Shown here one piece after another: positions 34,071 through 42,713 of a DNA stretch of 64,000 nt. The first letter of the stretch is position 1. The number at the start of each line of letters is the position of its first letter. Position numbers and translations under genes: made by a program. A model generated the notes under the pieces. It was not told the origin of the DNA. It searched no databases and worked only from the letters and a program-made list of their open reading frames with translations. Location: contig NZ_JACCAS010000002.1 of assembly GCF_013409255.1 (NCBI RefSeq), positions 3,469,817 to 3,533,816 of the forward strand, in the 5' to 3' direction. This DNA is from Paraburkholderia bryophila. Lineage in GTDB: Bacteria; Pseudomonadota; Gammaproteobacteria; Burkholderiales; Burkholderiaceae.

Positions 34071-36392
34071 GTGCGCAATTACCTTGTGCTTGCGGCGCTG
34101 GCTATGCTCGGCGCTTGCGGTGGCAATGACGGTTCGCCCGGTGCGGCCGCATCGGCGAACAAACAGACCGTCGCGGCCGATCCTTCGGCTTCGGCCTCTT
34201 CCGCGGCGGCCGCGGCATCCGCTGCCTCGGCGGCTGACCTGGCCAGCGTCGACAACGAATTCCGGGCCGCGAAGACCGTTCCGCTCGGCATGAAAACGAC
34301 CACCCCGCCGCTGGTGATCGCCGATCCAACGCTCAACCTTCCGCCGTACACACCGCCTGCGCCGCCCGCGCCGGTCTCCACCACCACGCTCTCGTTCGGC
34401 GACTTCACCAGCTACCTCGCGCCTGGCTCGAATCAAGGCTGGCAGGCCGGCGCCAACAGCTCGACGATCGCGATTCCCGCGCCGCCGACCAACGGCACGG
34501 GCGCCGGCGACAAGACCGTCGCGCTCGCCAGCAGTTACGCCACCGCGTCGTACGAAGCCGACCTGACGGTCAGCGCACCGGTCGGCAACGGCGCGGCCAA
34601 CGCGGGCTTTCTCGTTCGCACCACCAACCCGACGGCCGGCGGCCCCGACAGCCTGACCGGCTACTACATCGGCCTCGACACCGGTACGCACTCGGTCGTG
34701 GTGGGACGCGAGAACAACAACTGGACCAACTTCATCGCGTATCCGGTCAGCTCGGTGGTGGGTGGCAGCACGCATCACCTGAAGGTCACGACGAGCGGCA
34801 CCGCGATCACCGTCGACCTCGACCAGCAACGCGTGATCAGCGTCAACGACGCCACCAATGCCCTGCCCGCCGTGTTCCAGTCGGGCAGCTTCGGGCTGCG
34901 GCGTTTCGGCGTCGGCGCGAGCTTCAGCAACGTCACGATTCGCACCTATCCCACCGTGACCTCGCCGAGCTACGATTTTTCCAAGGTGGTCGGCGCGGTG
35001 TACACGCCGTCGAACGCGGTGAACGCGATCGACTTCTGGGAGAACTACGATCCGGACATCGTCAATCGTGAACTGACGTACGCGCAGACCTACGGCATGA
35101 ACACCATCGCCGTGTATCTGCACTACCTGGTGTGGGCGAACGATCGGGTCGCGTTCCTGAGCAAGTTCGAGAATCTGCTGAAAATCGCCGCGCGTCACGG
35201 CATCAAGGTCTCGCCGATTTTCTACGACGACTGCTGGAATCCCACGCCGCAATACGGCCCGCAAGCCGCGCCGGTCTGGGGCGTGCATAACAGCCAGTGG
35301 GTGCAGTCTCCCGGCACGCCGGTCGAACAGGCGTATTTCCAGCCGAGCGCGTCGAATGCGGCTGTTACGTACAAGACGAGTCTGGCGAGCTACATCACCG
35401 ACTTCGTCGCGCCGCATCGCAACGATCCACGCATTATTTTCTGGGAGACGATGAACGAGCCCGGTTGCAGCGGTAATGGCGCGCTGCAGGAAACCCGCGC
35501 GGTGTTGATGAACGACGCGCGTATCGCGATCCTCAATGCCGGCGCCACGCAGCCGATCAACGCGCCGCAAGTGCAGGAGGACGAAGGCACGTACTTCTCG
35601 GACTTCTACGCGTTCCATCCGTACGGCAATCCGTACACGGGTCCGGTGAACGGCAGCTCGGTGAGCGCGCTGAATTCCGAAACGCTGCAGCGCGGCTTTC
35701 CGGGCACCACGGGGCAGACCATGCCGGGCATCGTCTCGAACTACGGCGGCAGCACCGGTTTTATCGTGTGGGAGTTGATGATTGGGCGCACCAATACGCG
35801 CTTCCATTGGGGGCAAGTGCCGAGCGCACCCGCTACGGTCGAACCGGCCATCCCGTTCCAGGGGACGATCTATCCGGACGGCCACCCGTGGCAGACCTCG
35901 GAGACTCAGGCGCTGACAGGTGGTTTCGATGTGAAGCTGCCGGTGCTGCAGGTTGGCTATTACAACGATCCGACCTTCCAAAGCGCGCCGGTCAAGACGT
36001 CGGTTACGCCGTTGATCGACTTCGATCTGAACACCGAGCGCGGCACCGATTCGCCTGACGCGTCCGCCGGAGTCAATGCGACGGGTTATGGCGTTCGTTG
36101 GACCGGGGCGATTCAGGCGACGCAGGCGGGACTTTACACGTTCTCGATCGATAGCGACAACGTCGCAAGGCTGTGGATCAACGGCGTGAAGATCATCGAC
36201 AAGAAGAGTGCGTCGCAAGGCACCTTGAGCGGCAAGACCTGGCTCGCCGCGAAGCAACGTGCGTCGATCAAGGTCGAGTACGTGCATGGGACCGGGCCGG
36301 CCAGCATGCATCTGCTGTGGTCGAGTTCGGCGGCGCGCAATCCGTCGGCGCTGCGGATCGTGCCGTCGGATTCGCTGGTGACGGCGAATTGA
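34071..36392 (+). CDS. Three-domain glycosidase lipoprotein (lectin-like, cellulase-like barrel, PA14)
   Basis: 773-residue lipoprotein with lipobox MLGAC near Cys16 and a Ser/Ala tether. At about 105-300 is a concanavalin-like beta domain. At about 305-625 is a TIM-barrel glycosidase resembling GH5-type cellulases: IIFWETMNEPG gives the acid/base Glu, and ALNSETLQRGFPG is a candidate nucleophile Glu. At about 625-765 is a PA14-like carbohydrate-binding domain (GVRWTGAIQATQAGLYTFSIDSD). GTG at 34071 has GGAG six bases upstream. Substrate unknown; the domain set suggests plant or fungal polysaccharide. A long antisense open frame is a codon-bias shadow. Confidence 0.82.
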   Translation: MRNYLVLAALAMLGACGGNDGSPGAAASANKQTVAADPSASASSAAAAASAASAADLASVDNEFRAAKTVPLGMKTTTPPLVIADPTLNLPPYTPPAPPAPVSTTTLSFGDFTSYLAPGSNQGWQAGANSSTIAIPAPPTNGTGAGDKTVALASSYATASYEADLTVSAPVGNGAANAGFLVRTTNPTAGGPDSLTGYYIGLDTGTHSVVVGRENNNWTNFIAYPVSSVVGGSTHHLKVTTSGTAITVDLDQQRVISVNDATNALPAVFQSGSFGLRRFGVGASFSNVTIRTYPTVTSPSYDFSKVVGAVYTPSNAVNAIDFWENYDPDIVNRELTYAQTYGMNTIAVYLHYLVWANDRVAFLSKFENLLKIAARHGIKVSPIFYDDCWNPTPQYGPQAAPVWGVHNSQWVQSPGTPVEQAYFQPSASNAAVTYKTSLASYITDFVAPHRNDPRIIFWETMNEPGCSGNGALQETRAVLMNDARIAILNAGATQPINAPQVQEDEGTYFSDFYAFHPYGNPYTGPVNGSSVSALNSETLQRGFPGTTGQTMPGIVSNYGGSTGFIVWELMIGRTNTRFHWGQVPSAPATVEPAIPFQGTIYPDGHPWQTSETQALTGGFDVKLPVLQVGYYNDPTFQSAPVKTSVTPLIDFDLNTERGTDSPDASAGVNATGYGVRWTGAIQATQAGLYTFSIDSDNVARLWINGVKIIDKKSASQGTLSGKTWLAAKQRASIKVEYVHGTGPASMHLLWSSSAARNPSALRIVPSDSLVTAN

Positions 36393-36547
36393 TCAGGGGG
36401 TGAAGGAGTCGTCCGGCAGTGCAATGCTGCTGGAGGACTCGTCCATCAATCTCGTCAGCCAGATTGATTTACGTTGTGGAAGGCGGCTTTGCCGGGTGAT
36501 TTACGCTGAGCGCGCGTTGTAGGGCGCGTAAAGCCGATCAGCGACGA
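36393..36547. other. Intergenic region with nested inverted repeats
   Basis: Within 36484-36536, CGGCTTT pairs with AAAGCCG and TTTACGC with GCGTAAA, giving alternative stems. It is a possible terminator for the glycosidase gene or a small structured RNA. Evidence is weak. Confidence 0.35.
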
Positions 36548-36781
36548 TCACTGCCGCCTCCCGATATTCTTGCCCGTGACATAAACATCGACCGCTGAGA
36601 TCGAGCATTCAACGGAGGAAGCCTGGTTATTGGTGATGACTTCTATGGTCTTTCCTGTTGCCCCATAAAAAGTCATGTGATAAACCTGTTGATATAAATC
36701 GCAGTGAATATACACCGGTATGCGGATGGCTGAATGGCGCGCCGATCGTATAGCGGCCGCGCGGAATCGGGCCTTTATCAT
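36548..36781 (-). CDS. Small hypothetical protein
   Basis: 77-residue frame from the ATG at 36781, with AGGG about six bases upstream. A GTG at 36850 gives a 100-residue version. The C-terminal half, YHMTFYGATGKTIEVITNN then SSVECSISAVDVYV, looks like a compact beta domain of a small protein family, but I cannot name it. Composition is more A+T-rich than the neighbours. It could equally be a remnant. Confidence 0.4.
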   Translation of the reverse strand: MIKARFRAAAIRSARHSAIRIPVYIHCDLYQQVYHMTFYGATGKTIEVITNNQASSVECSISAVDVYVTGKNIGRRQ

Positions 36782-37174
36782 TAAAACCCTGAAACTCAGG
36801 ATGATTTTTCCATGCCGATTTTCAAGAATACCCGCTTTCAACGTACACACTGTTAAAACGGAGGTCGCCGGTACTTTGCTGATGTGTTCAAGGCATTAAA
36901 TGTCAATTCAAACAATTAATCATATTGTCCGGCACATTACAACATGATGACGTTATGCGCAACCGTTTCGAGGTAGCGAAAATAACTCGACCCTTTCGAT
37001 TCTTATATTCTCTGATACCAACCTAAGAAAAACTCATCCCAATTGATGATCCATACGATAAAGATTATTTTTAGGCCTATCGCGACTAACTTCTTCCGCG
37101 AAGTGCACTTCGTCGACACGCTGCCGCAGGCATCTCGCCAGCGAAGGCAGCCGGCCTTCCCAAGCCCACAACTA
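36782..37174. other. AT-rich intergenic region upstream of alkB
   Basis: About 390 bases, markedly A+T-rich, without a credible gene. It includes a perfect 14-bp palindrome CGAAGTGCACTTCG (37099-37112) and ends in an SOS box. A short hydrophobic reverse frame (37003-37188) overlaps that box and is not convincing. Confidence 0.5.
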
Positions 37175-37190
37175 CTGTATAAAAACACAG
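37175..37190 (+). promoter_or_regulatory. LexA (SOS) box upstream of alkB
   Basis: CTGTATAAAAACACAG matches CTG-N10-CAG with an A+T core, and is flanked by TA on both sides (TACTG...CAGTA). It ends 58 bases before the alkB start. LexA binding here would induce alkB during the SOS response. TACAAT directly after it could be a -10 element, so LexA would block RNA polymerase. Confidence 0.8.
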
Positions 37191-37251
37191 TACAATCAAC
37201 GGCAGCACAGATCCGCGCGTCCCCGCGCCCTCGTTACCTGCCGTTGGAATG

Positions 37252-37833
37252 ATGTCTGCCCAGCAAGCCCTCTTCGCCCCCGAGCCTGTCTGCCTCGTTC
37301 ATGACCACGAAGGCGGAACGCGCTATCTACCCGACTCGATTCCTACAGCCATCGCGCAGCGCTGGTTCAACGAGGCACAGCGCAACATCGGCTGGCTCAG
37401 CCAGCAGCGCATGATGTACGAACGCGAGGTCGCCGTTCCGCGCCTGCTCGCCACTTTCGCTCGGGAATCGGCCGATCTGCCCGAGCCGCTCGGCGAGGCA
37501 TTCGAAGCAGTGCGCGCGCTGATCGGCGCACCGTTCAATCGCGTCGGTCTCAATCTCTATCGCGACGGCAGCGACAGCGTCGCGCCGCACAGCGACAAAA
37601 CGGACAAGCTCGTGCCGGGCCAGCCGATTGCAATCGTCTCGCTCGGCGTGAGCCGCCGCATGTCGATCCGCTCAAAAACAGGCCCCGGCCGAACCGTTCA
37701 CATCGAACTCGAACCGGGAAGCTGTCTGGTGATGAGCTACGCGTCGCAATTCACGCACGAGCACGGCATCCCCAAGCTGGCGGATGTCGTCGGGCCACGC
37801 ATCAGTCTCGCGTTCCGCTGTTTCGCACCTTAG
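37252..37833 (+). CDS. alkB: AlkB-like 2-oxoglutarate/Fe(II) DNA repair dioxygenase
   Basis: 193-residue dioxygenase that directly reverses N-alkyl damage such as 1-methyladenine and 3-methylcytosine in DNA. Iron ligands are His113 and Asp115 in APHSDKTD and His171 in EHGIPK; Arg183 and Arg189 in GPRISLAFR hold 2-oxoglutarate. NLYRDGSDSV resembles the ALKBH2/3 type more than E. coli AlkB. Two ATGs (37249 and 37252) are possible starts. An SOS box lies upstream. Its stop overlaps that of the convergent carbonic anhydrase by four bases. Confidence 0.9.
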   Translation: MSAQQALFAPEPVCLVHDHEGGTRYLPDSIPTAIAQRWFNEAQRNIGWLSQQRMMYEREVAVPRLLATFARESADLPEPLGEAFEAVRALIGAPFNRVGLNLYRDGSDSVAPHSDKTDKLVPGQPIAIVSLGVSRRMSIRSKTGPGRTVHIELEPGSCLVMSYASQFTHEHGIPKLADVVGPRISLAFRCFAP

Positions 37834-38549
37834 ATCAGCGCGACCTTGCCCGTCGCCAGATCGTAAATACCGCCCACTACCTTGACCTTGCCGCGTCGTA
37901 CGTACTGGCCGATCAGCGGCTTCGATACCAACAGCCGATTGGTGTTCAGCTTCACGTTCTCGATCGTGGCGCGCGCAACCAGATCGTCATCGTGAACTGA
38001 ACCGGCCAATTGCACCGCCGGCTTGAGCGAGCGCACCAGATCGGGCAAATGACCCGGCAATAGTGTGCCCTTCTGAATCACCTTGACGGTCGCTGTAATC
38101 GCCCCACAGTTCGTATGCCCGAGCACCATGATCAGCGGCACGCCGAGAAACTCGACGCCATATTCGAGGCTCGCGAGCATATCGTCGTTGACGAAATTGC
38201 CGGCCACGCGCACCACGAACAGATCGCCCGGGCCCTGATCGAAAGCGAGCTCCGGCGCCACGCGTGAATCCGCGCAGCCTACGATTGCCGCAATCGGATA
38301 CTGCGCGTCCACGCGCGCCACCCGGCCTGCAGAAAAGTCCTTGTTTGAAGGGCTATTCGCAGCGTAGCGTGCGTTGCCTTGCATGATCCGGTCGAGCGCT
38401 TCTTGCGGTGGAATCGAATTCGGCGCATTGCCGGCAGGCGGATCGGCCGCCATGACATCGTGCGGTGATAATGCCGCCAGTGTGATGGCGGACGCGCCGG
38501 CCAGCAGCCAGTCACGTCGCGTGGAAGAAATCGGATGGTGTTCGCACAT
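37830..38549 (-). CDS. Beta-carbonic anhydrase with Tat signal
   Basis: 239-residue zinc enzyme interconverting CO2 and bicarbonate. STRRDWLLAGASAITLAAL is a twin-arginine signal, so it should act in the periplasm. Zinc-site residues are Cys92, Asp94 and Arg96 in GCADSR, and His145 and Cys148 in GHTNCG. The ATG at 38549 includes the signal. The next gene on this strand (DJ-1/PfpI-like) starts upstream at 39271. A second, cytoplasmic beta-carbonic anhydrase lies at 39458. Confidence 0.92.
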   Translation of the reverse strand: MCEHHPISSTRRDWLLAGASAITLAALSPHDVMAADPPAGNAPNSIPPQEALDRIMQGNARYAANSPSNKDFSAGRVARVDAQYPIAAIVGCADSRVAPELAFDQGPGDLFVVRVAGNFVNDDMLASLEYGVEFLGVPLIMVLGHTNCGAITATVKVIQKGTLLPGHLPDLVRSLKPAVQLAGSVHDDDLVARATIENVKLNTNRLLVSKPLIGQYVRRGKVKVVGGIYDLATGKVALI

Positions 38550-38587
38550 GGCAGGTCTCCTATGTGCTGGTGCGCTACGGTAGGTAT

Positions 38588-39271
38588 TTACGCTACGCCA
38601 AGCTTTGCAAGCAACGCCTTCGCGGCCGCTTCCGACGAAGCCGGATTCTGCCCGGTGATCAGATTCCCCGCGACCACCACATGGGACAGCCAGTCCGGCC
38701 CTTTCGAATAACTCGCGCCGTGCTTCTTCAACATGTCTTCCACCAGAAACGGCACGACGTCGGTGAGCCCGACGGCGGCCTCTTCGGTATTCGCAAAGCC
38801 CGTGACCGGTTTATCGCGCACCAGTGGCGTGCCGTCGGGCGTCTTCGTATGACGAAACACCGCGGGCGCATGGCAGACCGCGCCGACGGGTTTGCCCGCG
38901 GCATACAACGCTTCGATTAGCGCGATCGACTGCGGATCTTCCGCCAGATCCCACAGCGGCCCGTGACCGCCGGGATAAAACACCGCGTCGTAATCCGCCG
39001 CCGAGACACTGGAGAGTTTGACCGTATTCGCCAACGCGGCTTGCGCATCGGCGTCTTTGCCGAAGCGCCGGGTCGCGTCGGTCTGCGCGTCGGGATCGTC
39101 GCTCTTGGGGTCGAGCGGCGGCTGCCCGCCTTTGGGCGACGCCAAGGTCATCGCGACGCCCGCGTCTTTGAACACGTAATAAGGCGCGGCAAATTCCTCG
39201 AGCCAGAAACCGGTTTTTTTGCCGGTGTTGCCGAGCTGATCGTGGGACGTCAAGACCACCAGAATTTCCAT
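38588..39271 (-). CDS. DJ-1/PfpI family protein (Hsp31-like)
   Basis: 227-residue type 1 glutamine amidotransferase-like protein. The nucleophile Cys133 is in GAVCHAPAV, with PGGHGPLWDL before it and TGFWLEEFAAPYYVF near the N-terminus, all Hsp31/YhbO-like. Relatives are chaperones or glyoxalase III/deglycases for methylglyoxal. Sits 38 bases upstream of the Tat carbonic anhydrase and could share its transcript. Confidence 0.9.
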   Translation of the reverse strand: MEILVVLTSHDQLGNTGKKTGFWLEEFAAPYYVFKDAGVAMTLASPKGGQPPLDPKSDDPDAQTDATRRFGKDADAQAALANTVKLSSVSAADYDAVFYPGGHGPLWDLAEDPQSIALIEALYAAGKPVGAVCHAPAVFRHTKTPDGTPLVRDKPVTGFANTEEAAVGLTDVVPFLVEDMLKKHGASYSKGPDWLSHVVVAGNLITGQNPASSEAAAKALLAKLGVA

Positions 39272-39457
39272 ATCGACCTCGGAAGCGGTTTCGGTTCGCC
39301 CGGCTTGCGCGCGCCAGACGGCGCTGGAGTGGCGTGACCCGCTCCAGGCGCTCTGGCAGTATAGGTGGCGCCGGGTGACGTTGCGTGGCGCCGAAGAGGA
39401 TTTCTTGCCGCGCGAGCGGGCCGCGTCAGCAGGCCGCTCGCATCGAAAAACGCGATG

Positions 39458-40093
39458 TCAGACCGCGTAAATATTGGGGTTGTCGACCAGCGGCAAAAAT
39501 TGGCCCGTGCGCCCGTCGAGCGCTAGCATCGTGCCGCTTTCAATGTCGAAGATCCAGCCGTGCAATTGCAGCGTTTTATTCACGAGCCCGACCGCCACCG
39601 ACGGATGCGTGCGGATATTCGACAACTGCGCAATCACGTTGTCCTTCACCAGCGCGGACAGCCGCTCGGCGTCCGAGTGATACGTGCGTGACGCGTTGAT
39701 CGCTTTGGCGGCATCCGAATGACGCAGCCAGCTCGCCACCGCCGGCAGATGATCCAGATTCGTGCAGGTCGAGATCGCGGTCATCGCGCCGCAGTTCGAA
39801 TGCCCGCAGATCACGATATCGCGCACGCCCAACACCGACACCGCGTATTCGACCGTGGCCGACACGCCGCCCGGCTCCGGACCATACGACGGCACGATGT
39901 TGCCCGCATTGCGGATCACGAACAGCGCGCCCGGCTCGGTCTGCGTCAGCAACTCCGGCACGACGCGGCTGTCGGAACAGGTCACGAACAGCGTATTCGG
40001 GCTTTGCGCGGCCGATAGGCGCTTGAACAACGCACTCTGCTGCGGAAAGACGTCACGTTGAAAGCGGATGATACCTTCGATGATTTCCTGCAC
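39458..40093 (-). CDS. Beta-carbonic anhydrase, cytoplasmic
   Basis: 211-residue beta-carbonic anhydrase without a signal peptide. Cys39, Asp41 and Arg43 in TCSDSR and His98 and Cys101 in CGHSNCG form the zinc site. The start is GTG at 40093 with GGAG six bases upstream. It is separated by 186 bases from the DJ-1 gene, so is probably a separate unit. Supplies bicarbonate for carboxylases. Confidence 0.92.
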   Translation of the reverse strand: MQEIIEGIIRFQRDVFPQQSALFKRLSAAQSPNTLFVTCSDSRVVPELLTQTEPGALFVIRNAGNIVPSYGPEPGGVSATVEYAVSVLGVRDIVICGHSNCGAMTAISTCTNLDHLPAVASWLRHSDAAKAINASRTYHSDAERLSALVKDNVIAQLSNIRTHPSVAVGLVNKTLQLHGWIFDIESGTMLALDGRTGQFLPLVDNPNIYAV

Positions 40094-40268
40094 GATGATC
40101 TCCAGATAGTCGAAGCTTAGGTCTGCAGCGCCCGCACCGGTTTAGCGGCGCGAGTCGGCTGTCTGTTGGCGGGACTATACCGCAGCCGGCGTCCGGCTCA
40201 CCGGCCTCGCGAGATGGCGCATCGTGCGCGCAACCATCACAGCGTTTTGATCTGACGGCCGCGCCCAT

Positions 40269-40299
40269 AAAAAAAGCCCCGACTGTTACCAGCCGGGGC
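40269..40299 (-). terminator. Intrinsic terminator, minus strand
   Basis: Stem GCCCCG / CGGGGC (40276-40281 and 40294-40299) with inner CTG / CAG and a TTAC loop. On the minus strand it is followed by a run of seven T (the A-run at 40269-40275). It serves the DUF4148 gene upstream at 40526. Confidence 0.88.
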
Positions 40300-40525
40300 C
40301 AACTCTCTCGCTCGCACACCGGAACCGTGCGTGCATGACTACTGTATCTGGGTCGACGAAGCGGATATAGGTGCCGCGCTGGAAGAGTCATTTCCATCGC
40401 GGCTCACTCTCGAAGCGTTGCGCTAATGCGCGGTTTCAACACCGGACACGCATAAGCGCAACACAACCAGGCCGCTCGACATTCACTGCGATTGCATCGC
40501 GCCTCGTCGGATAAAGCACGCTGAA
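40300..40525. other. Intergenic region, nothing identified
   Basis: 226 bases between the DUF4148 stop and its terminator. No gene, repeat or second hairpin was found. It would be a long 3' untranslated leader to the terminator, or could hide a small RNA. Confidence 0.4.
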
Positions 40526-40834
40526 TCAACGGCTATACATCGCATTCCAATCCGCCTTGGACACCGCCGGGCGACCACTTTCCGACGCGCCGATCGCGTT
40601 ACCGCCATAACCGCTGACGTTGCTGTTTTGCGCGGCCACGCGCGCTTCGGCGGCCTGAATCGCGTCGGGATAATGCGCCTGATCGCCGTCGCCGACGTGA
40701 TAGCCGGCCTGTTCGAGTTGAACCAGTTCGGCGCGAACCTGCTCGCGAGTGATACGGGTGCTCGACTGGGCAAACACCGTGGCGGAAGCCGCGAGCGAAG
40801 CGACGATAACAACGGCCTTGAGCAAAGACTTCAT
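40526..40834 (-). CDS. DUF4148 small exported protein
   Basis: 102-residue periplasmic protein with a signal peptide (MKSLLKAVVIVASLAASATVFAQ). The DUF4148 motif TREQVRAELVQLEQAGY, then YPDAIQAAEARV, is clear. The family is expanded in Burkholderiaceae; function is unknown. Ends before a strong terminator. Compare the DUF4148-like tail of the protein at 31537. Confidence 0.9.
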   Translation of the reverse strand: MKSLLKAVVIVASLAASATVFAQSSTRITREQVRAELVQLEQAGYHVGDGDQAHYPDAIQAAEARVAAQNSNVSGYGGNAIGASESGRPAVSKADWNAMYSR

Positions 40835-40992
40835 GATAAAAACAACCTCCGGTTATTGATGGTTTGCGGTGCTTCGAGTCGGACTCGCCGTCACCGCAGG
40901 ACTCAATATAGGCGTCGATTCGTCGGAGAATAATGGGCGCTCATCGAAGGGATTGTTGTTGGATCTGGAGAAGTCGCGCTCAAGGCTGGTGC

Positions 40993-42144
40993 TTAGAAGC
41001 GGGTACGCAACCCCACGGTGCCGACCACCTGATTCCCGGTCGACGACGCGCCGCCCGCCGTGTTGATGAACGCGGTATAACCCTGCCCGGTCACGTGCTG
41101 AAACATCGCTTCGGCGTACACGTCGGTACGCAGCGAGAGCGCATAGACGGCTTGCAGATTCACCTGGTTCCATTTCGGATCGGTGCCGAAACTCGTCGTG
41201 CCGCCCACGTGCGCGTCTGTGTACGTGTAGGCCGCGCCGAGGCTGAACGCCGGCGTCACCTTGTACTTGCCGTTCACTTCGTAGTTGTCGAAGCGCATCG
41301 AGCCGTGCGTGGCGCCGAACGACGCGGTGTTCTGAAACTGGCTATGCGTATAGACGAAGCCGGCCGTCACGGGACCGAAGCCATAACTCAACGCGGCGCC
41401 GGCCGTGCGCTGAACATCAGCGCCGAGCTGGAAGCCACCCGTGCCGTTCGCCGTCGATTCGCCGAGATCGACCGCGCCCGCGGTGTTCGTGGTGGAGCTG
41501 GAGCCGTTGATCTGCAGATAACCCGCGGCCGCTTTGAACGGCCCATTGCTATAGCTCACGCCCGCGCTGTACGCACGATTGACCGCGAAATCGCTGTTGT
41601 TCGAGAACGCGTAGAGGCCGCCGAACTTCAGACCCGCGTAGTTCGCGCTGGTGTATTTGACGGCGTTGCTCATCCGCACCGAGTGGTTCAGGTTGTCGTT
41701 GTCGAACGGATGCGCGAAGCCGGTGTCGCCGAACGTGCCCGCTGTGCCCGACAGCGGCGCGACGAAATCGACCAGCGAATCGTACTGACGGCCGAGCGTG
41801 AGTGTGCCGAACTGCTGGCTGCTCAAGCCCGCATACGCCTGACGTCCGAACAGACGACTGTTCTGGCCGAGCTTGCCGTTCTGTACGTTGTAGCCGTTTT
41901 CAAGCACGAATACCGCTTGCAGGCCGCCGCCCAGATCCTCGCCACCGCGCAAACCGAAGCGGCTGCCGTTGACGTTGCCGCTGGTCGCCTGCACCAGCGC
42001 ACCTTGCGTGCCGCCCTTCTTGACGTTGTTGGTGTACATCACGCCGGCGTCGATGAGGCCGTATAGCGTGACCGAACTTTGCGCATGCGCGAGCGTACCG
42101 GCGAGTCCTGCGAACGCCGCGACCGCGGCCGAAATCTTTTTCAC
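40993..42144 (-). CDS. Gram-negative porin, OmpC type
   Basis: 383-residue outer-membrane porin with a signal peptide ending LAHAQ. SSVTLYGLIDAGVMYTNN opens the barrel, SRFGLRGGEDLGGGLQAVF follows, and the protein ends in VGTVGLRTRF with the terminal Phe needed for BAM recognition. The start is GTG at 42144 with AGGAG six bases upstream. Same family as the partial porin at the left edge but clearly a different paralogue. Confidence 0.95.
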   Translation of the reverse strand: MKKISAAVAAFAGLAGTLAHAQSSVTLYGLIDAGVMYTNNVKKGGTQGALVQATSGNVNGSRFGLRGGEDLGGGLQAVFVLENGYNVQNGKLGQNSRLFGRQAYAGLSSQQFGTLTLGRQYDSLVDFVAPLSGTAGTFGDTGFAHPFDNDNLNHSVRMSNAVKYTSANYAGLKFGGLYAFSNNSDFAVNRAYSAGVSYSNGPFKAAAGYLQINGSSSTTNTAGAVDLGESTANGTGGFQLGADVQRTAGAALSYGFGPVTAGFVYTHSQFQNTASFGATHGSMRFDNYEVNGKYKVTPAFSLGAAYTYTDAHVGGTTSFGTDPKWNQVNLQAVYALSLRTDVYAEAMFQHVTGQGYTAFINTAGGASSTGNQVVGTVGLRTRF

Positions 42145-42413
42145 TTGATGCTCCTACGTAGCTGAGTGTGGGGTTGAACAGCGACGCGGAGTATAAAAAC
42201 GCGGCCTTCGAAAACGAATGCCCGCGGCCTGGAGGAGTCCTTTATCGAATCAGGAACAATCGGTCACGGAGAAGTCGCAATCGTGGCGCGGTGCGCCTTG
42301 ACGCGATGTTTCGACGGGGTGATCGGCATGCGCGGCGTGCCGGGATGGCGCGCGGGGTGGTGTGTGAACAACGGCGAGGAACGGTGAGGAACGCGAGCGG
42401 CAAGCATGCCGCG
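42145..42413. other. Porin promoter region, no gene seen
   Basis: About 270 bases upstream of the porin. A GTATAAAA stretch near 42191 could belong to its promoter. No credible frame was found. Confidence 0.45.
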
Positions 42414-42440
42414 AAAAAAAGCCCGGCGCGCAAGCGCCGG
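42414..42440 (-). terminator. Intrinsic terminator, minus strand
   Basis: CCGGCGC (42423-42429) pairs with GCGCCGG (42434-42440) around GCAA. On the minus strand it is followed by seven T (A-run 42414-42420). Ends the DUF1488 transcript 13 bases after its stop. Confidence 0.88.
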
Positions 42441-42452
42441 ACTCTCCTTGCC

Positions 42453-42713
42453 CTAGTTGAAGTCGTCCGTCTCGAGTTCCACGGACTGTCCGCCGTTTTT
42501 TTCGAGGACCCGGCGCGTAGCGTTTTCAATCCTTGCGCGATTCGCCTCGAACGTATTGACCAGATGATGGGCCGATGGGCCGTCGTTGCCGAAATGATTG
42601 TTCAGCGCATCCAGCGACACGCTGCACCAGACGTCGGCCCCGTCGACATTGGCTTCGAAGGCGACGCGCGCCGCGGCTACCACTTCGCGGCGTCCGGTGA
42701 ATTCGATCCTCAT
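42453..42713 (-). CDS. DUF1488 protein
   Basis: 86-residue cytoplasmic protein of the DUF1488 family: GADVWCSVSLDALNNHFG and AFEANRARIENATRRVLEKNG are characteristic. Family function is unknown. GGAGG precedes the ATG at 42713 by six bases. Single gene followed by a strong terminator. A longer frame to 42950 lacks conservation. Confidence 0.85.
   Translation of the reverse strand: MRIEFTGRREVVAAARVAFEANVDGADVWCSVSLDALNNHFGNDGPSAHHLVNTFEANRARIENATRRVLEKNGGQSVELETDDFN

Noticed and set aside
34032..36311. 759-codon open frame antisense to the glycosidase gene
   Set aside because: Arg/Asp-rich, no motif or signal; typical codon-bias shadow of a high-GC gene. The sense strand has a lipobox, three domains and a ribosome site.
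37003..37188. 61-codon hydrophobic reverse frame
   Set aside because: Overlaps the LexA box and alkB promoter; no ribosome site of note.
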